DNA of 14,650 nt from positions 1-14,650 of the forward strand of contig PBHS01000060.1 in NCBI GenBank assembly GCA_002719575.1, given 5' to 3'. Under the pieces are notes generated by a model that was given only the letters and a program-made list of their open reading frames with translations, had not been told where the DNA came from and did no database searches. Both the position numbers and the translations under genes were made by a program. Position 1 is the stretch's first letter, and each line of letters opens with the position of its first letter. Below, piece after piece: positions 7,195 to 14,650 of this stretch. Origin of the DNA: Gammaproteobacteria bacterium. Lineage in GTDB: Bacteria; Pseudomonadota; Gammaproteobacteria; Pseudomonadales; Pseudohongiellaceae.

Positions 7195-7928
7195 TTATAA
7201 AAATAGGCCGAGCACCCTTCGAGGTGCAAATCAGATTTCCAAGGCGAGTAGACATCAAACTATGAAAGTAAAGGATAGAATTTGAAATCGCGGCAACGTA
7301 TTGGTGCTCTCAGCCTCGGGATTCCTCCAGACAGCCAGGCTGAACTCAGCGAGATTCACAAGAAAGATTGTCAAGACTCCCTCTGCCGCTGAGCAATACA
7401 AAACAGCGTTCCTCCGCTTTCACTTTGATAAAGGGGATGGAATGTCTGTGTATAAGCTGAGACTTTCAAGAGGCATGTTCCAGAATGAGTAAGAAAATTT
7501 GAGGCCGCCCATCCGGTCTTGTACGCCATTAAACATTCTTTGCGCGACAGAGCTGCCAAGCTTGTCGCCCCCCATCTTCTGACTGAATTATCCGAGGGGG
7601 CGGGGTATGTGGGGCAACTTGTTAAAAATGTCAGGCTCAAAGCATTGGCAGCCGTGCGTTTACTTCGGTACTCCAAGGCCCTGCCGGGAAGCAGCGCTAG
7701 GAGCAGTATTCAACATAAAAATTTCTCTCAGAGGCAAAGGTTTATTGCGGCTTGCTTATCACCTGTCACGCGTTTTATAGCCGATTAGTTAAGCTGCTGA
7801 AATCAATCTAGCTGACGGCAGCTGGCCCTTAGGTATGGATTGGCCACAGCCCCAGCGCTTGCTCGTCGGCTTTCTTAATTACGAAAGCGTAGCCGTAAGA
7901 GCAGGCACAAATCACACTTGCTTTTTAC
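7195..7928. other. 734-base segment without a convincing gene
   Basis: No intact gene is recognised between the tail-anchored protein gene and the DUF1080 gene. Three short open frames exist (7301-7492 plus, 7519-7788 plus, 7371-7676 minus); none has a signal peptide, known motif or good ribosome site. The minus strand around 7480-7600 gives a protein-like stretch (GDKLGSSVAQRMFNGVQDRMGG) in a frame broken by stops both sides, so it might be the remnant of a dead gene. A small GCTTTC/GAAAGC hairpin lies at 7869-7888 downstream of the DUF1080 stop, without a T-run. Confidence 0.5.
7212..7227 (+). terminator. Weak hairpin after the 6361 gene
   Basis: GCACC and GGTGC form a 5-base stem around CTTCGA, 18 bases after the stop codon. 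There is no T-tract after it, so it would be a poor intrinsic terminator; it is the only candidate in place. Confidence 0.25.
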
Positions 7929-8690
7929 TCAAAGCTCCTTCAGCTTGATTGATCGATACCACACGTTATCTCCATGATCTTGAAGACCAATGAAGCCTCG
8001 TGCAGGCACATCAACCCAAGTTGGATTTAGGCCTGGAAATTTGCTAACTGCAACCAGCTCGCGCCATCGCTGGGTGCCAAGCTGATATTCCAGGATCAGT
8101 TTGCCATTTTGATGATGCTGGATGTAGCCGTTTTCAACTCTAATTTCTATCTGGTTCCACTCACCTACCGGTCTTACATTCTGATAGCGAGGAGGTATCA
8201 AATCGTAAAGCGCTCCTGCAGTGCGGTTTCCACCAGCTCCCATCTTGGCGTCGGGGTGATGATCATTATCAAGAACCTGCATTTCCGGCGCGGACTTATA
8301 AATGACATCTAGCTGGGGCTGCTCGACTCCCCTGTAAAAAATCCCAGAATTACCACCTTCGGAGATTCTCCACTCGAGTTTTAGGTGAAAATCACTAAAT
8401 TGCCGAGCGAACAGCAGATCGCCGCGGTCTCGCTCTTTTCCTGAGCTGTTCATAAACAGGGTGCCGTCTTGGACTTCCCAGGTTCCTGGCGGATCACTGC
8501 GCTTGTAGCCTTTCCAGCCGTCGGTGGTCTTCCCATCGAACAGCAGGTGCCAACCACCTTTTTGCTCCGCCTCAGTGAGTTGATTGATGTCGCCTGCCAG
8601 AGCCCGTGGCGTGGCGCAGGATATAAGCACCCACGCGGCTATCAGAGGGTTCCTGTAAAACAAAGTTGGATTCTCAAAAGTAACTGACAT
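7929..8690 (-). CDS. Secreted DUF1080 protein (3-keto-glycoside hydrolase/lyase family)
   Basis: DUF1080 (3-keto-disaccharide hydrolase domain) proteins have a concanavalin-like fold; characterised members cleave 3-keto-glycosides. The 253-residue product has an export signal: hydrophobic core about 15-27, with a possible cleavage after ALA (32) or a lipobox-like LISC (22-25). The domain covers about 43-253, with typical GWHLLFDGKTTDGWKGY, GDLLFARQFSDFHLKLEWRI, GGNSGIFYRG, PEMQVLDN, GEWNQIEIRVENG and the closing GFIGLQDHGDNVWYRSIKLKEL. Length is normal for a one-domain member. The ATG at 8690 is chosen because AGGGGG lies seven bases upstream; a longer frame would need TTG at 8717. It diverges from the GMC dehydrogenase gene, 146 bases away, which fits a joint pathway of C3 oxidation followed by cleavage. 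The true substrate is unknown. Confidence 0.92.
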   Translation of the reverse strand: MSVTFENPTLFYRNPLIAAWVLISCATPRALAGDINQLTEAEQKGGWHLLFDGKTTDGWKGYKRSDPPGTWEVQDGTLFMNSSGKERDRGDLLFARQFSDFHLKLEWRISEGGNSGIFYRGVEQPQLDVIYKSAPEMQVLDNDHHPDAKMGAGGNRTAGALYDLIPPRYQNVRPVGEWNQIEIRVENGYIQHHQNGKLILEYQLGTQRWRELVAVSKFPGLNPTWVDVPARGFIGLQDHGDNVWYRSIKLKEL

Positions 8691-8697
8691 ACGCGTT

Positions 8698-8703
8698 CCC
8701 CCT
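8698..8703 (-). promoter_or_regulatory. Ribosome binding site of the DUF1080 gene
   Basis: AGGGGG on the minus strand, seven bases before the ATG ending at 8690. It decides that start against the TTG at 8717. Confidence 0.75.
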
Positions 8704-8826
8704 GCTGTAGTGTTCAAAAGGTTACTCTGATGACAGATTACTATACCATTTCAACGGTGACGATAGACCTAATGATCGAGTGCATTTTGCAGCTAATAAG
8801 CAACTACCCGAACTGGATAAAAGTTT

Positions 8827-8830
8827 GGAG
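8827..8830 (+). promoter_or_regulatory. Ribosome binding site of the GMC dehydrogenase gene
   Basis: GGAG six bases before the ATG at 8837. It favours this start over GTG at 8780, which would add 19 residues ahead of the usual N-terminus of the family. Confidence 0.7.
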
Positions 8831-8836
8831 AAGAAG

Positions 8837-10543
8837 ATGGCGTCATTCGATGGCTTTGAATATGAAGTGATTGTTGTCGGCTCCGGCGCGGGTGGCGGCA
8901 TGGCAGCGCATGTGCTAACCGAGGCAGGCATCAAAGTGCTGCTGTTGGAAGCCGGAAGGGATTATGATCCGATCACGGAAACCCCCATGTTTCACCAGAA
9001 TCATGATGCGCCGCTGCGCGGGACTAGCACCTCTGAGAAAAACTTTGGTTACTACGATGCCACCGTCGATGGGGGTTGGCAGGTGCCCGGAGAGCCATAC
9101 ACGCAAGCGCCTGACAGTCGCTTTATGTGGTGGCGCGCACGGATGCTGGGCGGACGCACAAACCACTGGGGTCGACTGGTGCCGCGCTTTACAGCGGCTG
9201 ATTTCAAACCTTTCAGCACAGATGGTGTTGGTACAGACTGGCCGGTGGATTATGAAGAAATAGCCCCGTGGTACGACAAGTGTGAGGCCTTGATAGGAGT
9301 CTGCGGGGACAACCCCGGCCTCGACGATACGCCAAGCTCCAGTGAGGGAGTTTTGTTACCGCCGCCAAAACCACGAGTCATGGAGTTGTTGTTAAAATCA
9401 GCTTGCGAGTCGCTCGGCATCGCGGCAGTGCCCATGCGCCGGGCCATTTTGACTCAGCCTAAGGATGACCGCCAAGCCTGCTTCTGGGCGACCCCCTGCG
9501 GTCGAGGTTGTGCAGTTGGCGCGGCATTTCAAACGACCACTTCTCTGATCCCTTGGGCCAGAAAAACTGGTAATCTCAAGATAGTGACCAACGCCATGGT
9601 GAAGGAAGTGCACCTGGGTGACGCAGGAAAAGCGTCAGGACTCACTTTTGTGAATCGGCTCAATCGAGAGAATGTCAGAGTCAACGCGGATTACGTTATT
9701 CTTGCTGCCAGTGCATGCGAAACGGCACGCCTTCTGCTTAACTCCATAAGCGAGGGTTTTCCGAACGGCCTTGCAAATGGCAGTGGTCAGGTGGGCCGAA
9801 ACTTGATGGACTCGCTAGGCGCCGGGGTCAGCGGTCATATCCCTGCACTGCGAAATCGTCCCAAATACAATGAAGATGGCCATACAGGGAACCACCTTTA
9901 CATCCCGTGGTGGGGCCGAGAAGGCCAAAAAAATGGAGAGCTAAATTTTTCTCGAGGCTACCACTTTGAGGTTGGCGCCTGGTTCAGTTCCCCAAGCATG
10001 GGTATTGCGGGCGCGGTAGATGGTTATGGAAAACAGGCGAAGGATGAAATACGCTCCAACTATGGAACAAACATCGGCCTCTCCCTCCGCGGTGAGATGT
10101 TGGTGAGCGACGACTGTTACTGCGAAATTGACGAAAAAACCGTCGATCAATGGGGGATTCCTGTCCTCAAGTTTCACTGGAAATGGTCTGAACAGGAGCT
10201 CAATCAGGTTGCTCATGGTCTGAAATGGGGCAGAAAAATCATTGAGGCTATGGGAGGCGTGATAAACAATCCTGACCGAACGGCAGAGCAAGCGATTGAA
10301 GCTGGTGGGCAAATTATCCATGAGGTCGGCACCACTCGCATGGGCGATGATCCTTCCACTTCTGTATGCAATAAGTGGGGACAGACCTGGGATGTGGAAA
10401 ATCTGTATGTCATGGACGGTGGTGTCTTCGTGTCCAATCCTCACAAGAACTGTACGATAACGATTTTGACCTTGGCGATGCGCAACGCAACACGCTTGGC
10501 AGAGCAACTCAGGGCATCGAAGGAGCAGAAACACCATGGGTAA
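8837..10543 (+). CDS. GMC-family FAD dehydrogenase (glycoside 3-dehydrogenase type), large subunit
   Basis: A 568-residue GMC flavoprotein of the membrane-bound dehydrogenase branch (gluconate, FAD-glucose and LacA-type glucoside 3-dehydrogenases). FAD-binding GSGAGGG is at 15-21, just after the start, as usual; the GMC signature MLGGRTNHWG is at 103-112. The C-terminal substrate domain has HEVGTTRMGDD from 495 and NPHKN at 534-538. Cysteines at 215, 221 and 225 (in CFWATPCGRGC) lie where the Burkholderia FAD-glucose dehydrogenase binds a 3Fe-4S cluster, as I recall; that role here is inference. It has no signal peptide and probably leaves the cell together with the Tat-type small subunit encoded next, whose start overlaps its stop by eight bases. 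Electrons would pass to a cytochrome c that is not in this window. The neighbouring DUF1080 gene favours C3 oxidation of a sugar or glycoside. Confidence 0.92.
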   Translation: MASFDGFEYEVIVVGSGAGGGMAAHVLTEAGIKVLLLEAGRDYDPITETPMFHQNHDAPLRGTSTSEKNFGYYDATVDGGWQVPGEPYTQAPDSRFMWWRARMLGGRTNHWGRLVPRFTAADFKPFSTDGVGTDWPVDYEEIAPWYDKCEALIGVCGDNPGLDDTPSSSEGVLLPPPKPRVMELLLKSACESLGIAAVPMRRAILTQPKDDRQACFWATPCGRGCAVGAAFQTTTSLIPWARKTGNLKIVTNAMVKEVHLGDAGKASGLTFVNRLNRENVRVNADYVILAASACETARLLLNSISEGFPNGLANGSGQVGRNLMDSLGAGVSGHIPALRNRPKYNEDGHTGNHLYIPWWGREGQKNGELNFSRGYHFEVGAWFSSPSMGIAGAVDGYGKQAKDEIRSNYGTNIGLSLRGEMLVSDDCYCEIDEKTVDQWGIPVLKFHWKWSEQELNQVAHGLKWGRKIIEAMGGVINNPDRTAEQAIEAGGQIIHEVGTTRMGDDPSTSVCNKWGQTWDVENLYVMDGGVFVSNPHKNCTITILTLAMRNATRLAEQLRASKEQKHHG

Positions 10544-11288
10544 AATCTATCAGGCCAAGATGAGCCGTCGGGAGAGTATCAAGCGTATTGGCTCAATGAC
10601 GGCAGTAGTTATGGTTGGGGGTGTTACTGTTGCATGTGACACTGCCGAACCGGCGACTCCAGAGTCGGCAACTAATCCCTCGACTGGTCACTGGCCCGGA
10701 ATTGAATTGAAGCCTATCAAAGGGCCAACCTACGGCACTGATCCAATTGTTTCTGCCCCAACTGTCCCTTGGCCACTGACCCTAAGCGAGGAGCAAAAGG
10801 ATCAGGTAGCAGTGCTCAGTGATCTTATCTGTCCGGCTGATCAGCGAGGTTTGTCAGCAACCGCAGTGGGTGTGCCGGATGTGATCGATGAGTGGGTCAG
10901 CGCCCCCTATCCTGGGCAGCAACGTGATCGGGAGCAAATTGTAAACGGTCTTCAGTGGCTTGACGATGAGGCGCATCTGCGCTTCGAGAATTTTTTTGCT
11001 GGCCTTACTGAAGAAAAGCAAACTGCAATCGTTGAAGATATCGCCTATCGTTCGCAGTACGAGGTGGCTCAGTTCGAACTACCGGCCCGTTTTTTTAGCC
11101 GCTTCAGACGCTTGGTTTTCGGCGCGTACTTCAGTTCCCCAGAAGGAATTGAGGACATTGGTTACATGGGAAACGTCGCGATCGCTGGTGATTACCCGGG
11201 GCCGACAGACGAAGCGATGGAGCATATCAGGCAGGTTGCGTCTGGACTGGGATTGCCGCCCATAACTGAATATGTCAATCAGCTATAG
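10536..11288 (+). CDS. Gluconate 2-dehydrogenase subunit 3 family protein (small subunit, Tat signal)
   Basis: The small partner of GMC dehydrogenases such as gluconate dehydrogenase, FAD-glucose dehydrogenase gamma and LacC; it assists maturation and exports the large subunit. The 250-residue product opens with a twin-arginine signal, SRRESIK (10-16), then a hydrophobic stretch AVVMVGGVTVA and C34, which could also be lipidated. The conserved domain begins near 85 with LSEEQKDQVAVLSDLICPAD, the usual opening of this family, and continues with GVPDVIDEWVS and an RFENFFAGLTEEKQ segment. The ATG at 10536 overlaps the dehydrogenase stop (ATGGGTAA) and has AAGGAG upstream; MSRR at 10560 is an alternative start. 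Overlap means tight co-expression. The 3' end is followed by convergent fusA2 after 132 bases. Confidence 0.9.
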   Translation: MGKIYQAKMSRRESIKRIGSMTAVVMVGGVTVACDTAEPATPESATNPSTGHWPGIELKPIKGPTYGTDPIVSAPTVPWPLTLSEEQKDQVAVLSDLICPADQRGLSATAVGVPDVIDEWVSAPYPGQQRDREQIVNGLQWLDDEAHLRFENFFAGLTEEKQTAIVEDIAYRSQYEVAQFELPARFFSRFRRLVFGAYFSSPEGIEDIGYMGNVAIAGDYPGPTDEAMEHIRQVASGLGLPPITEYVNQL

Positions 11289-11424
11289 CAAAGGTAAAAA
11301 TCCGAAAGAAGAATCTCACGAAGTACAGGAACTGCAGACGTCGCTGTTTTGCCAAAACAGCTCTGGTGAAAATGCTTACCATGAGCTCAAGGTCGGTGCT
11401 GCCGCGAGCTATGCTGAATCCTAG
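11272..11424 (+). CDS. Doubtful 50-residue open frame between small subunit and fusA2
   Basis: An ATG at 11272, out of frame inside the end of the preceding gene, opens a 50-codon frame to TAG at 11422-11424, overlapping the last bases of fusA2. The product is hydrophilic ([19 protein letters not shown] in its middle) with one cysteine, no signal and no membrane segment. No ribosome site is seen. It is listed because it fills the whole convergent gap; it may well be chance. Confidence 0.15.
   Translation: MSISYSKGKNPKEESHEVQELQTSLFCQNSSGENAYHELKVGAAASYAES
11343..11361. repeat. 19-bp inverted repeat between convergent genes
   Basis: GCTGTTTTG-C-CAAAACAGC is a perfect inverted repeat with nine-base arms. 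As RNA it would give an eight-base stem with a three-base loop in either direction, but no T-run follows on either strand. It resembles a LexA box only in CTGT/ACAG ends; spacing is one base too long. It may be a weak bidirectional terminator or a protein site. Confidence 0.5.
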
Positions 11425-13514
11425 CCTCTGGCTTTAGCCTCCTGCCTTTCCTTCTCGGCTTCTACCACCGCGTCGGCGACTGATTGTGGGCAGGGCAGAT
11501 AATGAGAGAACTCCATTGAGAACTGGCCGCGCCCGGATGTCATTGTCCTTAAACTACCAATATAGCCGAACATCTCAGCTAGAGGGACATCGGCTTTGAT
11601 CCGCACGCCGGTCGGGCCTGCCATCTGGTCCTTTATCATACCCCGTCGACGGTTCAGGTCGCCGATGACGTCGCCCACATGATCTTCAGGCGTGAATACA
11701 TCTACCTTCATGATTGGCTCAATTAGCTCAGGGCCCGCTTTGGGCATGGACTGGCGATAGGCGCCGCGCGCAGCAAGTTCAAAAGCCACAGCCGAGGAGT
11801 CTACCGCGTGAAAACCTCCGTCAAACAATTCAATCTCAATATCGAGCACCGGAAAGCCGGCGATTGGCCCTTGCTCCATCATCCCCTGAAAACCTTTTTC
11901 TATTGCTGGAAAGAATTCTTTCGGGACATTACCGCCAACTACTGTCGAGCTGAATGAGTAACCGGTGCCAGGCTCGCCCGGTTTGATTCTGTAGTCAATT
12001 TTACCAAATTGTCCAGAGCCCCCAGACTGCTTCTTGTGCGTGTAACTGTCTTCAATTTGTTGGGTGATGGTTTCGCGATAGGCTACCTGAGGGGCGCCGA
12101 CTTCAAGCTCCACGCCGTATGTGCGTTTAAGAATGTCGACTTTTATATCAAGGTGCAGTTCACCCATGCCTTTCAGAATGGTTTCGCCTGAGTCTTCGTC
12201 AGTCTCGACCTGAAATGACGGATCTTCTGCAACCATCTTACCAATAGCGATGCTCATTTTTTCTACGCTGCCTTTATCTTTCGGAGCGACCGCAATTGAG
12301 ATCACTGGATCCGGAAAGATCATCGGTTCTAGCGTACAGGCATTTTTGGGGTCACAAAGCGTGTGTCCGGTTTGCACGTTTTTCATGCCGACAATGGCAA
12401 AAATATCGCCGGCCTGTGCGCTATCTACCTCGTTGCGATCATCGGCATGCATCTCTACCATGCGCCCCACGCGTTCGGTTTTCCCGGTAAAAGCGTTAAG
12501 AATCGTATCGCCTTTGTTGATCTTGCCGGAGTAGACCCTAACGAAGGTCAACGCGCCAAACCGGTCATCCATAATCTTGAACGCCAATGCGCGGAAGGGC
12601 TCGTTTGCATCCACCTCTGCCACCTCGCCGTTCGGCTCCCCCAGCTCATCGGTAAGCGGCTGGGGATCGACTTCAGTCGGGTTGGGCAGAAAATCCACTA
12701 CCGCATCAAGCACCAGCTGGATCCCCTTGTCCTTGAACGCAGAGCCACAGTAGGTGGGGAAAAAATCCAAGGCAATTGTGCCTTTTCGTATGCAGCGTTT
12801 GATGTCGTCGATCGAGGGCTCCTCACCTTCGAGATAGGCTTCCATCAGTTCGTCATCCTGCTCGACTACTGTTTCAATGAGCCTTTCCCGCCACTCTTCG
12901 GTCTGGTCAACCATGTCGTCAGGTACGTCTCGAAGCTCAAACTTCTCGGGGTTGCCAGGATCGGGCCAGATATGTGCTTTGCGGCTGAGCAGATCTACCA
13001 CGCCAATAAAATCATCTTCAATGCCTATGGGCAGCACCATCACCAAAGGATTCGCGCCCAGAATCTCTTCTACCTGACTTACAACTCGCAGAAAGTCCGC
13101 GCCGACGCGATCCAGTTTGTTCACAAATATAATGCGGGAGACTTCAGAGTCGTTGGCGTAGCGCCAATTCGTTTCCGACTGAGGTTCCACGCCGCCTGAG
13201 CCGCAGAAGACACCGACCCCTCCGTCTAAGACTTTCAGTGAACGATATACCTCTACGGTAAAATCAACGTGCCCCGGCGTATCAATGATATTCAGACGGT
13301 GATCGTTCCAGAAACATGTGGTGGCAGCTGACTGAATCGTAATTCCGCGCTCTTTCTCTTGATCCATAAAGTCTGTCGTGGCGTCACCGTCGTGAACCTC
13401 ACCAGTTTTGTGTATCTTACCGGTCAATTTGAGAATCCGCTCCGTAGTCGTTGTCTTGCCAGCATCTACGTGCGCGAAAATACCTATGTTTCTGTAGAGT
13501 GATAAATCAGTCAT
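11421..13514 (-). CDS. fusA2: Elongation factor G, second-copy type (FusA2)
   Basis: EF-G is the GTPase that drives ribosomal translocation or, with RRF, ribosome recycling. The 697-residue product is full length. GTPase motifs: AHVDAGKTT at 14-22, the switch I end [16 protein letters not shown] at 78-82 and NKLD at 132-135; domains II-V follow, with [15 protein letters not shown] and the closing [12 protein letters not shown] typical of EF-G. The start [20 protein letters not shown] and the [16 protein letters not shown] segment match the second EF-G of gammaproteobacteria rather than the copy in the rpsL-rpsG-tuf operon, and no ribosomal genes are adjacent. ATG at 13514 is chosen over TTG at 13526. 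It stands alone, convergent to the sugar dehydrogenase genes and divergent from purT. Paralogue type is recognition from memory; whether another EF-G exists in the genome is not visible. Confidence 0.95.
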   Translation of the reverse strand: MTDLSLYRNIGIFAHVDAGKTTTTERILKLTGKIHKTGEVHDGDATTDFMDQEKERGITIQSAATTCFWNDHRLNIIDTPGHVDFTVEVYRSLKVLDGGVGVFCGSGGVEPQSETNWRYANDSEVSRIIFVNKLDRVGADFLRVVSQVEEILGANPLVMVLPIGIEDDFIGVVDLLSRKAHIWPDPGNPEKFELRDVPDDMVDQTEEWRERLIETVVEQDDELMEAYLEGEEPSIDDIKRCIRKGTIALDFFPTYCGSAFKDKGIQLVLDAVVDFLPNPTEVDPQPLTDELGEPNGEVAEVDANEPFRALAFKIMDDRFGALTFVRVYSGKINKGDTILNAFTGKTERVGRMVEMHADDRNEVDSAQAGDIFAIVGMKNVQTGHTLCDPKNACTLEPMIFPDPVISIAVAPKDKGSVEKMSIAIGKMVAEDPSFQVETDEDSGETILKGMGELHLDIKVDILKRTYGVELEVGAPQVAYRETITQQIEDSYTHKKQSGGSGQFGKIDYRIKPGEPGTGYSFSSTVVGGNVPKEFFPAIEKGFQGMMEQGPIAGFPVLDIEIELFDGGFHAVDSSAVAFELAARGAYRQSMPKAGPELIEPIMKVDVFTPEDHVGDVIGDLNRRRGMIKDQMAGPTGVRIKADVPLAEMFGYIGSLRTMTSGRGQFSMEFSHYLPCPQSVADAVVEAEKERQEAKARG

Positions 13515-14125
13515 TTTGCAGCTCAAAGTTTAATGGTACAGGTGCATGAAAAAACGGGGCGGATTGTACAGGATTTCCATTAGAATCGAGAGTGGATTGT
13601 GCCGAAAGCTACGAGAAAGCAGCGAAAAAAGGCTAAAAATTCGCAGAAGAGGTCAGAATACGTTGGAATGCGTGGGGCCGAGCTCTTAAATTGCTTACTT
13701 TTGAGTATTTTGTTGCTTTAATTTGCCGGCTCTCAGGCATTTACCCATCCTGTCAGGCACAATCGATTTTTCAAGTCGCCAGCACTCGTCCCAACGACAG
13801 TCTGCCCAACTCGTCATGCATAACTCGGCTCAGGAGTTGCTGTTCCAGCGCAGTCGCCTGGGCCAGACGGCAATGATGCAGCCTTTACCGACGATAGTTG
13901 CGTTGCACGGTGATCAATGCTCCATCTCGGCATAGTAATTCGCTCGACCTGAAGAAGATGAGGCGTTATCGTTCCCTGACGGTTTTGCAGTTGGCGGATC
14001 GCGGACAAGATACTGATAGCCAGTTCGCACTTTGAACCCGTGGGTTCGTAGTTATTGAAGGGTCTCTAGATGCTCGACGCCTAGTTATGCTCTAACGCAC
14101 TGGATTTGGTTAACGGGAAAAACAG
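13515..14125. other. 611-base segment between fusA2 and purT, no recognised gene
   Basis: It must carry the divergent promoters of fusA2 and purT. Short open frames on both strands (13691-13876 and 13723-13935 plus, 13814-14008 minus) lack motifs, ribosome sites and recognisable relatives. A small GAACCC-GT-GGGTTC inverted repeat lies at 14034-14047. No tRNA, IS end or riboswitch could be identified. Confidence 0.5.
13563..13568 (-). promoter_or_regulatory. Possible -10 element of fusA2
   Basis: TACAAT on the minus strand, 48 bases before the fusA2 ATG, one base from the sigma-70 -10 consensus. No good -35 hexamer is found 16-18 bases upstream, so the call is weak. Confidence 0.3.
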
Positions 14126-14650
14126 ATGACAGCACTTGGTACAAAATTTTCGCAAACGTCGACCAAGGTATTGATGCTTGGCTCAGGTGAACTGGGTAAA
14201 GAAGTGGTTATCGAGCTACAGCGTCTTGGTGTGGAAGTGATCGCCTGCGATCGCTACATTAATGCACCAGCTATGCAGGTCGCCGATCGCAGTCACAGTT
14301 TTTCAATGCTCGACAGCGCTCAAATGAGGAGGGTGATCGAACAGGAGCAGCCTAATTTGATAGTGCCAGAAATCGAGGCTATTGCAACGGACACGCTAAT
14401 GGAATTAGAACAAGAAGGATTTAATGTCATCCCCACGGCAAAGGCTGCCCGGCTCACGATGAACCGTGAGGGAATTCGTCGGCTGGCTGCAGAGGAACTC
14501 GGCGTTGCAACCTCCCCCTATCGCTTCGCCGAGACCCGCGAAGAATTCCTCGGTGCTGTCAGAGAAGTGGGTATCCCCTGCATTGTGAAGCCGATTATGA
14601 GTTCCTCTGGTAAAGGCCAGAGCACTATCAGGTCTGAAGCAGACATAGAG
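14126..14650 (+). CDS. purT: PurT, formate-dependent GAR transformylase, partial
   Basis: PurT makes formyl-GAR from glycinamide ribonucleotide, formate and ATP in purine synthesis, the folate-independent alternative to PurN. The first 175 codons are present; the gene runs off the right end. The sequence closely follows E. coli Pur[21 protein letters not shown] (residues 16-35), [48 protein letters not shown], then the start of the ATP-grasp domain with [16 protein letters not shown]. The ATG at 14126 matches the family N-terminus (MTALGT). GGGAAAAACAG precedes it, a mediocre ribosome site. It is unrelated in function to the neighbouring genes. Confidence 0.97.
   Translation, partial: MTALGTKFSQTSTKVLMLGSGELGKEVVIELQRLGVEVIACDRYINAPAMQVADRSHSFSMLDSAQMRRVIEQEQPNLIVPEIEAIATDTLMELEQEGFNVIPTAKAARLTMNREGIRRLAAEELGVATSPYRFAETREEFLGAVREVGIPCIVKPIMSSSGKGQSTIRSEADIE

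Noticed and set aside
7519..7788. 89-codon plus-strand open frame as a gene
   Set aside because: No recognisable family or good ribosome site, and a composition typical of an antisense shadow frame; treated as part of the gene-poor segment.
9941..10537. 198-codon minus-strand open frame
   Set aside because: Antisense to the GMC dehydrogenase C-terminal domain; no motif or ribosome site of its own.
11344..11360. LexA (SOS) box
   Set aside because: The ends are CTGT and ACAG but the spacer is nine rather than eight bases, and it lies between two gene ends, not at a promoter.
12363..13199. 278-codon plus-strand open frame
   Set aside because: It lies wholly antisense to fusA2, which is a full-length, motif-complete gene; the frame is a shadow of its codon use.
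14149..14160. PurR operator at purT
   Set aside because: CGCAAACGT resembles half of the PurR site, but the other half is missing and it lies inside codons that encode conserved-length N-terminal residues.
1..14650. CRISPR array, tRNA or rRNA gene, intact insertion sequence
   Set aside because: No regularly spaced repeats, no cloverleaf or rRNA-like stretch, and no transposase with terminal repeats were found by reading both strands.

Overview
The window comes from a Gram-negative, polar-flagellate gammaproteobacterium, probably marine. The evidence is the gene order flhA-flhF-flhG, FlgP and FlgT proteins of the Vibrio type, a second-copy EF-G that reads like the FusA2 form of Pseudomonas, Vibrio and Shewanella, and a close PurT. 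The genus cannot be fixed from sequence alone.

Left part (1-7194): a flagellar region. On the minus strand flhA, flhF and the start of flhG form an operon for export, polar placement and number control of the flagellum; flhA and flhF overlap by ATGA. A strong sigma-54 promoter drives flhA. On the plus strand, behind a well-spaced sigma-28 promoter in the same intergenic region, lie flgP (outer-membrane LPP20 lipoprotein), flgT (H-ring protein) and a small secreted protein with a FimV/LysM-like motif. After a gap holding a second, weaker sigma-28-like promoter comes an unrecognised cytoplasmic protein with one C-terminal membrane anchor and a possible degenerate AAA core. FlhF and FlhG are both unusual: FlhF has altered GTPase motifs, and FlhG lacks the N-terminal helix that normally activates FlhF.

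Middle (7195-7928): about 730 bases without a convincing gene. It coincides with a change from A+T-rich flagellar genes to more G+C-rich genes and may be a decayed boundary.

Right part (7929-11288): a sugar-oxidation locus. A minus-strand secreted DUF1080 (3-keto-glycoside hydrolase/lyase family) gene diverges from a GMC flavoprotein dehydrogenase and its overlapping Tat-type small subunit. Together they suggest oxidation of a glycoside at C3 in the periplasm, followed by cleavage of the 3-keto product.

End (11421-14650): fusA2 on the minus strand, about 600 bases without a recognisable gene, then the first 175 codons of purT. A small open frame of doubtful reality and a 19-bp inverted repeat lie between the small subunit and fusA2.
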